Of a stretch of DNA of 64,000 nucleotides, positions 1 through 10,233 are shown piece by piece. The stretch is from contig CALEJF010000021.1 of the NCBI GenBank assembly GCA_937898625.1, positions 18,290 through 82,289 of the forward strand. The letters are read 5' to 3'. The DNA comes from an uncultured Clostridia bacterium (GTDB lineage Bacteria; Bacillota; Clostridia; Oscillospirales; Acutalibacteraceae). Position numbers and translations under genes: made by a program. The notes under the pieces are model-generated. The model made no database searches, was not told the origin of the DNA, and saw nothing but the letters and a program-made list of their open reading frames with translations. Numbering within the stretch: position 1 is the stretch's first letter; every line of letters begins with the position of its first letter.

Positions 1-2652
1 ACATCAAAAAATAACGGCAGATATGAACTTTTCTATAATGCCAATGTTGAAATTAAGAAACTCAAAAACATAGCAAATAGAATTGGTGTTAAAATCGCAC
101 CCGAAAAGGTTTTATACTCTAAAAAAGAGTTCAAAAAAGACGAACTCAATTTCCTTGAAGAACATATTTTCTCGGCAGATAATAACGCATACGAAAACGA
201 TGCAAATGCCATCACAATTATTCCTTGTCGAACAAAGACAGAGGAATGTCAAGTCGTAGCATCCGAGATTAAAAAACTTGTAAGACAAGAAAATCTTCGC
301 TATCGTGATATTGCTGTAATTGTAAGAAATGAAGAAAATTATAGAAAAGATTTGGCATCTGCTTTTAGAAAATATGACATTGACTGTTTCCACGATAACC
401 GTCAGCCCATTGACACTCAACCACTCGTTGTGTTTGTAAAATGCCTTTTAGATATTCTGGTAAAAGGCTTTGAAACGGAAACAGTTTTACGATTTTTAAA
501 GACACAACTCTATGGTTTCACAGTTGAAGAAATCGCCTTATTGGAAGATTATTGCCTTATGTGGAGAGTCAGTCCGTCAACTTGGAAAGATATGTGGACA
601 GAAAATCCAAAAGGCTTTGGTGAAGATTTTGATGAAACTTCACAAGCAACCCTTGATAATATAAATAATCTTAGACAGAGAGTTGTAGGACCAATTCTTT
701 CCTTGAAAAACAAAATTAAAAATGCCGATGGTGAAACGGTTTCAAGCGAACTTTTCGCCTTCTTGCGTAATGCCCGAATTGACGAAAATCTAAGGACATT
801 TACAACATTTTTAAATCATAACGGTGAAACTGATTTAGCTCTTGAACAGAGCAGAATCTGGAAAATACTTACAGAAATTCTTGACGGACTTTATTTCGCT
901 CTCGGTAAGTCAAGTATATCTATAGAAAGATATTCCGAATTGTTTACAATTCTTGTAGCATCAAAAGATATGGGCGTAATTCCAAACGGCATTGATGAGG
1001 TAATTGTGGGCTCTGCTGACAGAATTCGTGCTTCTGCACCTAAGATTGTGTTCTTAATGGGCGTGAATACAGGTGTTTTTCCGGGGGAAAGTTCATCAGG
1101 TGTGCTTTTCAATGATATTGAAAGATGTGAACTTATTAAGAATGGTCTGCCCATAATCAGTAACCTTGAATATAACTCTGTCAGTGAAAATTTTATTGCT
1201 TACCACGCAGCAACCTTGGCAACTGATAAGCTTTATTTAACATACCCTGCAATTGGCAGTGATTCATCTTCACTTACACCTTCCGAAATGGTGAGTGAGG
1301 TTATTAAAATTTTCCCAAAATGCAACATACGAACAGAAAATTCCAAATTCAACCGTGTCGAAAGCCGAAATTCCGCATTTTCAGTTATGGCAGGGGAGAA
1401 TGTCAAAGGTTCTGTTTTAGGTGAAACTTTAAAACAGTATTTTAAAGAAAATAACGGTGAAAATGAGCTTTCAAAACTTAAAAAAGCAGATAAAAAGGAC
1501 TTTTATATTTCCGACAATAACCTTGCAACTGAATTCTTTGGTAAGAATATGTATATTTCTGCATCACGAGTTGAGAAATTCTATAAATGTCCTTTCAGTT
1601 ATTTCTGTGAATATGGTCTTAAAGCCATACCGCGAAAAGAAGCTGAAGTTGATGCTGCTCTTTCAGGTACACTTATTCACCATGTTTTAGAAATTTTCTT
1701 GTCCGAAAACCCAAAGGATAAACTGAACGCATTTAACGAAAAGGATATAAAAGCAAAAATAAATATAATTATAGACAATTATATCGCAGAGAATATGGGC
1801 GGTTATGAAAATAAAGCACCATCATTTACTCGAACAGTATCACTCCTAAAAGAAACCTCATTTAAGGTTGTCAAACAGATTATTGCTGAATTTTCTCAAT
1901 GTAAATTCACACCTGCCGACTTTGAACTTAGAATCAATGTTGACGGTCAAATTTCACCTTATGAAATAACTCTCGATAATGGCGGTGTAGTTAGAATTGT
2001 AGGTAGCATTGACCGTGTTGACACTTATGAAACAGCGGATAACACTTTCGTAAGAGTTATTGACTACAAAACAGGTGGCAAAGAGTTTAAATTGGGCGAA
2101 GTTTTTTCGGGACTTAATATGCAGATGCTCATTTACCTTTTTGCAATCTGGCAAAATGGTGGAGAATATTATAAAAATGTAACTCCTGCAGGAATTCTCT
2201 ATTTTCAGGCTAAAAACCCAAGAATAAAATCCGACAAAATCACAAGGGATTCCGACGAGTATGACTCAAAAACTGCATCAATGCAAGAACTGAGAATGCA
2301 CGGTATGGTGCTTAATAATATTGATGTTGTAACTGCTATGGAAAACGGTTGTGAGGGGCTTTTCATCCCTGTTTCTCTTGATAAAAACGGCGCGCTAAAG
2401 GGTAATGTGATTTCACTTGATGCTTTAAGTGCCTTAAAAGACAGAGTAAATAATTCTATTAAAAATATGGCAAGTGATTTGCAGAGTGGCTGTATTTCTG
2501 CTTTCCCTGTTGACGGTGGTTGCACTTGGTGTAACTATAAGGATGTGTGCAAACGAGAGGAATCCGACCCGATTAAGGAGTTGGAGGTTCCTTCATTTGA
2601 CGACGCAATTTCTATATTAAGAGGTGACGAAGATGGCAAGACAATGGACTGA
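1..2652 (+). CDS. addB: ATP-dependent nuclease subunit B (AddB), 5' end cut by window
   Basis: This is the C-terminal 883 residues of AddB, partner of AddA in the AddAB helicase-nuclease that resects double-strand breaks for RecA. The frame is open from base 1, so the start lies outside the window. The C-terminal RecB-type nuclease domain shows GTLIHHVLEIFL and RVIDYKTGGKEF (acid-Asp-Tyr-Lys motif). It is framed by the iron-sulfur cysteines typical of AddB: one in FYKCPFSYFC and a C-x2-C-x5-C group near the end (GGCTWCNYKDVCKRE). AddB helicase motifs are normally degenerate, which fits the weak motifs here. The gene overlaps addA by about 20 bases, as expected for coupled translation. Confidence 0.93.
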   Translation, partial: TSKNNGRYELFYNANVEIKKLKNIANRIGVKIAPEKVLYSKKEFKKDELNFLEEHIFSADNNAYENDANAITIIPCRTKTEECQVVASEIKKLVRQENLRYRDIAVIVRNEENYRKDLASAFRKYDIDCFHDNRQPIDTQPLVVFVKCLLDILVKGFETETVLRFLKTQLYGFTVEEIALLEDYCLMWRVSPSTWKDMWTENPKGFGEDFDETSQATLDNINNLRQRVVGPILSLKNKIKNADGETVSSELFAFLRNARIDENLRTFTTFLNHNGETDLALEQSRIWKILTEILDGLYFALGKSSISIERYSELFTILVASKDMGVIPNGIDEVIVGSADRIRASAPKIVFLMGVNTGVFPGESSSGVLFNDIERCELIKNGLPIISNLEYNSVSENFIAYHAATLATDKLYLTYPAIGSDSSSLTPSEMVSEVIKIFPKCNIRTENSKFNRVESRNSAFSVMAGENVKGSVLGETLKQYFKENNGENELSKLKKADKKDFYISDNNLATEFFGKNMYISASRVEKFYKCPFSYFCEYGLKAIPRKEAEVDAALSGTLIHHVLEIFLSENPKDKLNAFNEKDIKAKINIIIDNYIAENMGGYENKAPSFTRTVSLLKETSFKVVKQIIAEFSQCKFTPADFELRINVDGQISPYEITLDNGGVVRIVGSIDRVDTYETADNTFVRVIDYKTGGKEFKLGEVFSGLNMQMLIYLFAIWQNGGEYYKNVTPAGILYFQAKNPRIKSDKITRDSDEYDSKTASMQELRMHGMVLNNIDVVTAMENGCEGLFIPVSLDKNGALKGNVISLDALSALKDRVNNSIKNMASDLQSGCISAFPVDGGCTWCNYKDVCKREESDPIKELEVPSFDDAISILRGDEDGKTMD

Positions 2653-5600
2653 TTCCCAAAAACAGGCAATCGAATCAAGAAACGGTACAGTCCTTGTTTC
2701 TGCTGCTGCGGGTTCAGGTAAAACTGCGGTCTTGGTTGAAAGAGTAATCGGTAGAATTACTGATACAAACAATCCTGTTGATATTGAAAAATTACTTGTT
2801 GTAACATTTACAAAGGCTGCTGCTGCTGAAATGAAAGAGAGAATTTCTGTTCGTCTATCCGAGATGATAGCGGACGAGCCTAACAATACATATCTCAAAC
2901 GACAAAAAATGTATCTACCCAATGCACAAATTTCCACAATGGACAGTTTCTGTGCAAGGCTCGTTAAGGAAAACTTTGAAAAAGCAGATGTCTCACCTGA
3001 TTTTACAATGATGTCCGATATTGAACATGATATATTAAAAAGAGAAACAGTAAGCGAGGTTTTGGAGGGTATTTACAGTCTTCCTGAAAGTGAAACAAGG
3101 GATTTTCTCAACCTTTTCACAAATGGCAGAAATGATGAAAACCTTATAAATTCAATCTTTGCCCTTTATGATTTTGCTATGGCATCACAGAATCCTCTAC
3201 AATGGATTGAGAAATGTTTTGACCCTTATTTTGTTGATTTACCTCTTGAAAAAACTGATTGGGGTAAATTCTGTCTAAATAAAGTTGGCGATATTTTGGC
3301 GTTTGCTGATGATAAAGCTTACAATATAGTCGATGATGTACCAAAAGGCGGTAAATTGGAAATATTTATTACAGAGGAATTGTTTAAAATCAATACTACC
3401 ATTTCATATATTTGGGATATGATTGATAAAGGTGATGGTTCTTGGGATGAAATCAAGGCTGAAGTCGATTCTATCGCGTTGGGCAGGTGGCCTCGACTCT
3501 CTGCTGAGGAGGTAAATCATCCCTTATGTCTTGAGATTAAAAAGCGTCGTGAAGGACTTAAAAAGTTTTATTTCGCAGTTCAGGATATAATGATTTGTAC
3601 AGAACAAGAATATCGTGAGGATATAGAGTATTTAAGACCGATAGCATTGGTTTTAAAAAATTGTGTCTTAAAATTTATTGAACTTCTTAATGAGAAAAAA
3701 AGAGAAAATAATACTTATTATTTTTCTGATATTCTCCATCTTGCATTGAAGCTTTTAGTGGAATTCAATGCCGACGGAACTTATGAGAAAACTGCTTTGG
3801 CAAATGAGTTGTCCGATAATTTTGCAGAAATTTTAATTGACGAATTTCAGGATACCAATGAGGCACAGGATACCTTGTTTTCTGTTATCTCCAACAATAA
3901 CGAAAATAAATTTATGGTTGGCGATGTAAAGCAAAGCATCTACCGTTTCCGTCAGGCTATGCCTGAAATCTTTATGGGATATAAGGACGGTTTTGAACCA
4001 TATAAGGATAATAATTATCCTGCCACAATAAGCCTTGACCGAAATTTCAGGAGCCGAAAGGGTGTAGTTGAAGGTATCAATTTTTTCTTTGACTTTTTTA
4101 TGACAAAAAAATTAGGTGGTGTTGAATACTCTAAGGACGGAGAAAAGCTTGTGTTTGGTGGTAGTTACGAGGAAAGAGATTCTGCAGATGTGGCAGTGCA
4201 TCTTGTTGATACGGATAAATCAAGGGGTACAGATTTAGAAGCAGAGGCTCGTCATATAGGTAATATAATAAAGGACCTTGTGGAAACGGGCACTCTTGTA
4301 GGTAAAAAGGGTAAGGAAAGACCGATTAAGTATAGTGATATCTGCATACTTATGAGAGCCGTTAAGGATAAAGCACCTGTAATTGCCCGTGAACTCAGCG
4401 AGATGGGAATTCCTGCCCATTTTCAAAAGCAAGGCGGATTTTTTGAAAGTCGTGAAATCGTAACACTAATTTCAATGCTTAAGGTAATCGACAATCCCGT
4501 ACAGGATGTGCCGCTTATATCCGTTATGCTTTCTCCGTTGTTCCCATTTACGGAAGACGATTTGGCAAGGTATCGCTGTGACCAAAGAAAGGGCAGTTTT
4601 TACTCTGCTTTGAAAGAGCAATATGATAAAGACAGCAAGGTCAAAGAGTTTTTTGATTTACTGTCAATTCTTCGTACCTTGTCTGTCACAATGGATATAG
4701 GCAGTCTTATCCGTCGAATTCTTGAAATAACATCCTACGACAGTATTGTGGGTGCTATGGATAACGGTGAAAGGCGAGTTCTTAATATTGAACTTTTAAT
4801 AAATTATGCAGAGGGCTATGAGTCCTCAGGTGGTTTAGGCCTTTCGGGATTTATCCGTTTTCTTGATAAAATCCGTAAGAACAATAAGGATTTAGAAGGC
4901 GCAAGTGAGATTTCAGAGAACGATGATGTTGTAAGAATTATGTCCATCCATAAGAGTAAGGGCCTTGAATTCCCCGTTGTTTTCGTTGCGAATTGCTCAT
5001 CTGGCTTCAATGTTGCAGATTACAATAAAGTAAGAATGCATCGTGATTTAGGCGTAGGCTTTACAAGATATTTTGCAAATCTCAACAAGGAATTACCAAC
5101 ACAACCATACAGTACGATTAAACTTGCAAATAAATACGAGGAAACATCAGAATTAATTCGTTTGCTTTATGTGGCAATGACGAGAGCGGAAGAAAAACTT
5201 TATCTTGTAGGTTCGATGTATAATTGGGATAAAAAGATAGATGAATTATACTACACATATTATTCTGATTATGGTGACAGGGAACTTCCTTTGCTTTTAA
5301 TAAATAACTTTATGCAGTGGATTTTACTTCGTATGCTTTGGCATCCAAATATGGGATTAAAGCGAGAGTTTAAATTTTGCTATGAGGTTCCTGAATATTA
5401 TGCTCCAAAAATCGAATTCACTCTTATAGAAAAGCTTGACGAAACCTATGCTGAAGAAACTGAAAAAGCAGTATATGCTGTTGACAATGAAATGTTAAAC
5501 GAGATTAGCGACAGACTTTCTTTTGAGTATCCGTTTTCGAATGTTTCTTCCGTACCAATCAAATATGCAGCGTCATCAATGGATAGGGAAGAAAATCTTA

Positions 5601-6157
5601 AATATCTTGCAACTGAAAATCCTGCATTTTCAGGTTCAGGCGAATTAACACCTGCACAAAGAGGAACATTACTCCATAGATTTATGGAAATTTGCGGCCT
5701 TACACAAATCAAAACCGATTTGGCAGGAGAAATAGAAAAAGCAGTTAAAAACAACATTTTCACACAAAAAGAAGCAGATGCCTTAAATGTGTCTGCCATT
5801 GAGAAATTCTTATCAAGCGACTTGTATAAGAGAATTACAACTGCTGAAAAATACATCCGTGAGCAAGAATTCTCAATGTCAATTCCCGTTTCTCTTGTCA
5901 ATAATTCGTTACCTGACGAAATAAATGAAAAGGTTATTGTTCAGGGTGTTATTGACGGATTAATTATTAACGGAAACACAGGGGAAATAGTTGACTATAA
6001 AACGGACAGAGTTAATAGTGAAGAAGAACTTTGTGAGAGATATAAAGGGCAGATGAGTATTTACAAAAAAGCAGCGGAAGAATGCTTTGGACTGCAAAAT
6101 GTGACAGTAACTTTATATTCCTTCCATCTTTCAAAAGAAATTTCTGTAAAACTTTAA
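2633..6157 (+). CDS. addA: ATP-dependent helicase/nuclease subunit A (AddA)
   Basis: UvrD/Rep-type helicase plus nuclease, 1174 residues, the motor and 3'-strand nuclease of AddAB. Visible in order: Walker A in SAAAGSGKTAVLVERV near the N-terminus, Walker B with ILIDEFQDTNEAQ, motif IV region SLDRNFRSR, motif V in RIMSIHKSKGLEFPVVF, motif VI in LLYVAMTRAEEKLYL, and a C-terminal nuclease with RGTLLHRFMEI and GEIVDYKTDRV. A GTG lies at 2624, but GAGGTG at 2621-2626 sits six bases before the ATG at 2633, so I take that ATG as the start. It follows addB with a short overlap; rpmE follows but has its own promoter. Confidence 0.96.
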   Translation: MARQWTDSQKQAIESRNGTVLVSAAAGSGKTAVLVERVIGRITDTNNPVDIEKLLVVTFTKAAAAEMKERISVRLSEMIADEPNNTYLKRQKMYLPNAQISTMDSFCARLVKENFEKADVSPDFTMMSDIEHDILKRETVSEVLEGIYSLPESETRDFLNLFTNGRNDENLINSIFALYDFAMASQNPLQWIEKCFDPYFVDLPLEKTDWGKFCLNKVGDILAFADDKAYNIVDDVPKGGKLEIFITEELFKINTTISYIWDMIDKGDGSWDEIKAEVDSIALGRWPRLSAEEVNHPLCLEIKKRREGLKKFYFAVQDIMICTEQEYREDIEYLRPIALVLKNCVLKFIELLNEKKRENNTYYFSDILHLALKLLVEFNADGTYEKTALANELSDNFAEILIDEFQDTNEAQDTLFSVISNNNENKFMVGDVKQSIYRFRQAMPEIFMGYKDGFEPYKDNNYPATISLDRNFRSRKGVVEGINFFFDFFMTKKLGGVEYSKDGEKLVFGGSYEERDSADVAVHLVDTDKSRGTDLEAEARHIGNIIKDLVETGTLVGKKGKERPIKYSDICILMRAVKDKAPVIARELSEMGIPAHFQKQGGFFESREIVTLISMLKVIDNPVQDVPLISVMLSPLFPFTEDDLARYRCDQRKGSFYSALKEQYDKDSKVKEFFDLLSILRTLSVTMDIGSLIRRILEITSYDSIVGAMDNGERRVLNIELLINYAEGYESSGGLGLSGFIRFLDKIRKNNKDLEGASEISENDDVVRIMSIHKSKGLEFPVVFVANCSSGFNVADYNKVRMHRDLGVGFTRYFANLNKELPTQPYSTIKLANKYEETSELIRLLYVAMTRAEEKLYLVGSMYNWDKKIDELYYTYYSDYGDRELPLLLINNFMQWILLRMLWHPNMGLKREFKFCYEVPEYYAPKIEFTLIEKLDETYAEETEKAVYAVDNEMLNEISDRLSFEYPFSNVSSVPIKYAASSMDREENLKYLATENPAFSGSGELTPAQRGTLLHRFMEICGLTQIKTDLAGEIEKAVKNNIFTQKEADALNVSAIEKFLSSDLYKRITTAEKYIREQEFSMSIPVSLVNNSLPDEINEKVIVQGVIDGLIINGNTGEIVDYKTDRVNSEEELCERYKGQMSIYKKAAEECFGLQNVTVTLYSFHLSKEISVKL

Positions 6158-6165
6158 AAAAACTC

Positions 6166-6194
6166 TTGATTTTTAGAGAGTGTTGTGCTAAACT
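6166..6194 (+). promoter_or_regulatory. SigA-type promoter for rpmE
   Basis: TTGATT (6166-6171) and TAAACT (6189-6194) are separated by 17 bases and lie about 45 bases before the rpmE start. It suggests rpmE is transcribed on its own as well as from addBA. Confidence 0.55.
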
Positions 6195-6237
6195 TATTAG
6201 GCTATGTAAATAAGTACTGAAAGAGGTGACAATTGTC

Positions 6238-6441
6238 ATGAAACAGGGAATCCATCCTGAGTACAAAACTGTAACAGTTAAATGCGCTTGCGGTGCAACA
6301 TTTGAAACTCGTTCAACTAAAGATGATTTGAAGGTTGATATCTGCTCAAATTGCCACCCATTCTTCACAGGTAAGCAGAAGCTTGTTGATACAGGCGGAC
6401 GTGTTGACAGATTTAACAAACGTTACAATCTCTCTAAATAA
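6238..6441 (+). CDS. rpmE: 50S ribosomal protein L31, zinc-binding form
   Basis: 67-residue L31 of the large ribosomal subunit. It begins MKQGIHPEYKTVTVKCACG and ends with the usual VDRFNKRYNL segment. The zinc ligands are present (CAC near residue 16 and CSNC near residue 37), so this is the zinc-containing form rather than the zinc-starvation paralogue. An in-frame GTG at 6226 exists, but AGAGGTGA at 6223-6230 is correctly spaced from the ATG at 6238. A terminator follows directly. Confidence 0.97.
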   Translation: MKQGIHPEYKTVTVKCACGATFETRSTKDDLKVDICSNCHPFFTGKQKLVDTGGRVDRFNKRYNLSK

Positions 6442-6457
6442 TTTTAGACGACATTAC

Positions 6458-6490
6458 GGTGGTACAAAATTTGTGCCACCTTTTGTTTTT
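6458..6490 (+). terminator. Intrinsic terminator after rpmE
   Basis: GGTGGTACAAA pairs with TTTGTGCCACC (one wobble), followed by a T-rich run. The following bases up to 6730 hold no gene I can support. Confidence 0.8.
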
Positions 6491-6730
6491 TGTCGTAACC
6501 ACCTCATAAATCTTTGTCACAATTCTCACCGGATATTTTTCCGTCATAACTCGTCCAAAATACTCGATAAGACACAAAGTATTATCTCCGTTTTTTGACG
6601 GCTCTGACGAAAAACTATCTCGCTGATAATCGCAACACGATTTACTCAGTGGTTACTATGAGATAAAGAATTTTAGTTTTATTACAATTTTCAATGGCTT
6701 CTTTTCCGTCATATAATAGGGGGCTTTAAA

Positions 6731-7354
6731 ATGCCAAAAGAATACAGAACGGTTAAAGAATTTAATAGTGATGAATACATCGTGAAGCGTTCCAGATTTA
6801 TTGGCTACGCTAAACCCGTTGTGTCCGTCGAAGAGGCAAATGCTTTTATCGCAGAAATCAAAGCAAAGCATTGGGATGCAACACATAATGTTCACGCCTA
6901 TATTCTTCGTGAGGGTGGAATAAAGAGATACTCTGACGACGGTGAACCACAGGGGACTGCAGGTGTGCCTTGCCTTGATGTTTTAGAAAAAGAAAATTTA
7001 GTTGATGTTTGCGTTGTGGTAACCCGATATTTTGGTGGTATTCTTCTTGGCGGTGGCGGACTTGTCCGTGCCTATTCCCACAGTGCTAAAATAGGTGTTG
7101 AAAGTGCAAAGATTATCACTATGGCACACTGCCTTGATATGGCGGTTGAATGTGACTATACATTCTATGGCAAATTAAACGATTTTCTTTCACGAGAGGA
7201 AACAGCGATTTTAGATACTGAATTTACTGACAATGTTAAAGTATTTTTTAGAATAAAAAGTGAAAATAAGAATAACATTAATGCAAAACTTATCGAATTA
7301 AGTAATGGAAGGGTTTCTTCCACAGTTATTTCAGAGAATTTTTGTGAATTTTAA
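6731..7354 (+). CDS. YigZ/IMPACT family protein
   Basis: 207-residue member of the YigZ/YvyE (UPF0029, IMPACT) family. The N-terminal half carries the family core: KRSRFIGYAKPV, HNVHAYILREGG, RYSDDGEPQGTAGVP and CVVVTRYFGGILLGGGGLV, followed by the less conserved C-terminal domain. Length is normal. The molecular role is poorly defined: eukaryotic IMPACT regulates translation stress signalling, while bacterial members are mostly uncharacterised. The start follows AGGGGG at a suitable distance. It stands alone between the rpmE terminator and the dGTPase-like gene. Confidence 0.9.
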   Translation: MPKEYRTVKEFNSDEYIVKRSRFIGYAKPVVSVEEANAFIAEIKAKHWDATHNVHAYILREGGIKRYSDDGEPQGTAGVPCLDVLEKENLVDVCVVVTRYFGGILLGGGGLVRAYSHSAKIGVESAKIITMAHCLDMAVECDYTFYGKLNDFLSREETAILDTEFTDNVKVFFRIKSENKNNINAKLIELSNGRVSSTVISENFCEF

Positions 7355-7445
7355 ATTTTTTTATAAAAAAATAAAGGGTTTTTGTTTTTTTCTGCGTATA
7401 TATAATTAGAAGGGTAAATTTTTAGCCCAAAAAGGAGGCATTTTA

Positions 7446-8459
7446 ATGACTGTAAGAGAAAAAATTGAAAACAATGAAAGAATATTGTTGTCAGATAAAG
7501 CCTGTCTTAGTGTTAACTCAAAAGGCAGAGAAACAGCAGAAGAAAAATGCTCCTTGAGAACTGATTTTCAACGAGATAGGGACAGAATTATTCACTCCAA
7601 CTCGTTCAGAAGGTTAAAGCATAAAACTCAAGTTTTCTTGTCACCCGAGGGCGACCATTACAGGACAAGACTTACTCACACTCTTGAGGTGTCACAGATT
7701 GCAAGGACTATTGCAAACGGTCTTTCCCTTAACGGAGATTTGACTGAGGCTGTTGCCCTTGGTCACGATTTGGGTCACACTCCATTCGGTCACGCAGGTG
7801 AAAGAGCACTTAATTCCGTTTTTCCCGGTGGATTCCGTCACTATGACCAGAGTTTAAGAGTTGTGGAAAAACTTGAAAAAAACGGCAAAGGGCTTAATCT
7901 TACATATGAAGTCCGCGATGGTATCGTCTGTCACACCCGTGGTAAAGAGGCAGATACTCTTGAGGGTAGAATAGTTAAACTTGCCGATAAAATCGCATAT
8001 ATAAATCACGATATTGACGATGCAGTTCGTGCAGGAGTTATGTGTGAAGAGGATATTCCTCTCGAAATCCGTAAAGCACTTGGATTTAAAAAGTCTGCAA
8101 GAATCAATACAATGGTTTTAAATGTTGTAGAAAACAGTGTGGATAATATTATTTTCTCACCGGATGTTCAGCAACCTTTTGACGAACTTCACGCCTTTAT
8201 GTTTGATAAGGTTTACACAAACCCCGTTTGTAAGGGCGAGGAAAGCAAGGCTGTTGATATAATTCTTCGTCTTTATGACTATTTCTTAAAGAATCCCGAA
8301 AGAATTCCAAAAGCCTACCATTACATAATTGAAAATGAAGGTGTGGAGAGAGCTGTCTGCGACTATATCGCAGGTATGAGCGACCGTTATCTTCTTGTAG
8401 TTTATAAAAATATATTCATCCCCGATTCCTGGGTTGATGTGGGACTTGAGGAGGGATAG
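7446..8459 (+). CDS. dGTP triphosphohydrolase-like HD-domain protein
   Basis: 337-residue HD-superfamily phosphohydrolase of the deoxyguanosinetriphosphatase-like group, which removes triphosphate from dNTPs and so trims the DNA precursor pool. The metal site is visible: RLTHTLEVSQIA and GHDLGHTPFGHAGE, then later KLADKIAYINHDIDDA. The N-terminal RTDFQRDRDRIIHSNSFRRL motif is typical of the family. A strong AAAGGAGG precedes the ATG. It ends two bases before dnaG, so the two are co-transcribed; rpoD follows dnaG, as in the classic dgt-dnaG-rpoD order of Clostridia. Confidence 0.93.
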   Translation: MTVREKIENNERILLSDKACLSVNSKGRETAEEKCSLRTDFQRDRDRIIHSNSFRRLKHKTQVFLSPEGDHYRTRLTHTLEVSQIARTIANGLSLNGDLTEAVALGHDLGHTPFGHAGERALNSVFPGGFRHYDQSLRVVEKLEKNGKGLNLTYEVRDGIVCHTRGKEADTLEGRIVKLADKIAYINHDIDDAVRAGVMCEEDIPLEIRKALGFKKSARINTMVLNVVENSVDNIIFSPDVQQPFDELHAFMFDKVYTNPVCKGEESKAVDIILRLYDYFLKNPERIPKAYHYIIENEGVERAVCDYIAGMSDRYLLVVYKNIFIPDSWVDVGLEEG

Positions 8460-8461
8460 TA

Positions 8462-10207
8462 TTGGCATTATCAGATGATTTTTTACAGGAACTTCGTAAC
8501 CGTGCCGACATTGAAAGTACTATTTCTTCCTATGTCAACTTAAAAAGGGCAGGGCGGATAAGTAAAGGTCTTTGCCCGTTTCACGGTGAAAAAACCGCAT
8601 CCTTTACTGTTTATCCCGATACACAGTCTTATTACTGTTTCGGTTGTGGTAACGGTGGCGATGTAATAACATTCATTAAGAATATTGAAAATCTTGATTA
8701 TATTGATGCTGTCAGGTTTCTAGCGGACCGTGTGGGCCTTGATATGCCCGATGAAAATAGTTACGACAGCACAATGAATAAACGACGACTCCGTATGTTG
8801 GAGGCTAATCGCGAAGCAGCAAGGTTTTTCCATAATGTTCTTAAAACCAATGACGGTACAGTGGGTTACAGATATTTTAAGAACAGAGGACTTTCGGACG
8901 ATACAATCCGTAAATTTGGTTTGGGCTTTGCACCTGATTCATTCAATGCACTAACTAATCATCTTATAAATTTAGGATACACAAAAGATGAACTTGTCTA
9001 CGCAAACCTTGCAAGGCGTTCACAGAAAAATCCTAATAATATCTATGACAATTTCCGTAATCGTGTTATGTTCCCCATCATTGATGTTAAAGGAAATGTA
9101 ATTGCCTTTGGCGGACGAGTTATGGATGATTCAAAGCCTAAATACCTTAACACCTCGGATACTCTTGTTTACAAAAAGAGTATGGGTGTGTTTGCCCTTA
9201 ATCTAGCAAAGAAAAGCGGTAAGGATAGCCTGATTTTATGTGAGGGTTATATGGATGTTATAGCACTACATCAGGCAGGCTTTACAAATGCTGTTGCGGG
9301 ACTTGGCACAGCTCTTACAAGTGAACAAGCACATTTACTTTCGCGCTATGCATCAGAAATTCTAATTTCTTATGATGCAGACGAAGCAGGTCAAAAAGCA
9401 GCTGCGAGAGCTTTGACAATTTTTAAAAACACAACTGCGAAGATTAAAATTCTTCGTCTTAGCGGTGGTAAGGACCCGGACGAGATAATTAAGAATTATG
9501 GTGTTGAAAAAATGAAAGCCATAATTACAGGTGCTGCCAACGAGGTTGAATTTGCACTTTTACGAGAGCATAGCAAATATGATTTGGCAAGTGACGATGG
9601 TAAACGCCAGTATCTTCAAGCGGCAATTAAAGTTCTTTCGGGGGTCGGTGCTATTGAACTTGAAATTTATGCCTCCCGAATTGCCAACGAATTATCTGTG
9701 GCAAAAGAAGTAATTATTTCCGAGGCGAAGCGCCAGGCTAGAAAGAATACAGTTGTGGATAGAAAAAAGGAATTCACCCAGATTCAACGACAAGAGGATA
9801 TTCTGGATAAGCTTAACCCTCAAAGAAAATCGTTCTATCGCGGTGCAAAAGCCGAAGAAATGCTCATAGCCCTTGTTATGGCGAATCCGGAATTCCTTAG
9901 TGGAGTTGATGAAAAAATCTCTTATGAGGACTTTGTAACAGACTTTAATAAACGGATTTTCAAGGCAGTTACGGACAGACTCCGTCAGGGCAAATCTGCT
10001 GAAATATCATTCCTCTATGGTGAACTTACGGAGGATGAAATCAGCGCAGTTGCAAAGATTCAGACAATCTCACATACTCTTAAAAACACTATGGCAGAGT
10101 GTGTGGATTGTATAAATGTAATTTTAAATGAAAAAAATAAGAAAAGCCTTAAAGATGTAGATGTGGAAAACATCAGTGATGAGGATTTCTTAAAATTTTT
10201 TAAATAA
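8462..10207 (+). CDS. dnaG: DNA primase
   Basis: 581-residue primase that lays RNA primers for replication. It has the N-terminal CHC2 zinc finger (CPFH, then YYCFGC around residues 38-62), a DnaG catalytic core, the TOPRIM fold with LCEGYMDVIALHQAG and SYDADEAGQ (Glu and Asp metal ligands), and a C-terminal helical region for DnaB binding. The start is TTG, preceded by GAGGAGGGA. It lies between the dGTPase-like gene and rpoD in the macromolecular-synthesis operon arrangement. Confidence 0.97.
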   Translation: MALSDDFLQELRNRADIESTISSYVNLKRAGRISKGLCPFHGEKTASFTVYPDTQSYYCFGCGNGGDVITFIKNIENLDYIDAVRFLADRVGLDMPDENSYDSTMNKRRLRMLEANREAARFFHNVLKTNDGTVGYRYFKNRGLSDDTIRKFGLGFAPDSFNALTNHLINLGYTKDELVYANLARRSQKNPNNIYDNFRNRVMFPIIDVKGNVIAFGGRVMDDSKPKYLNTSDTLVYKKSMGVFALNLAKKSGKDSLILCEGYMDVIALHQAGFTNAVAGLGTALTSEQAHLLSRYASEILISYDADEAGQKAAARALTIFKNTTAKIKILRLSGGKDPDEIIKNYGVEKMKAIITGAANEVEFALLREHSKYDLASDDGKRQYLQAAIKVLSGVGAIELEIYASRIANELSVAKEVIISEAKRQARKNTVVDRKKEFTQIQRQEDILDKLNPQRKSFYRGAKAEEMLIALVMANPEFLSGVDEKISYEDFVTDFNKRIFKAVTDRLRQGKSAEISFLYGELTEDEISAVAKIQTISHTLKNTMAECVDCINVILNEKNKKSLKDVDVENISDEDFLKFFK

Positions 10208-10233
10208 CTTTTTTAAAAGTGAAGGAGAAAACA

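Noticed and set aside
5446..5901. 151-codon minus-strand frame within addA
   Set aside because: It lies wholly inside a conserved gene, has no ribosome site and no recognisable domain; the protein looks like an antisense translation.
6491..6730. Possible sRNA in the gap after rpmE
   Set aside because: No convincing promoter-terminator pair and no known RNA motif.
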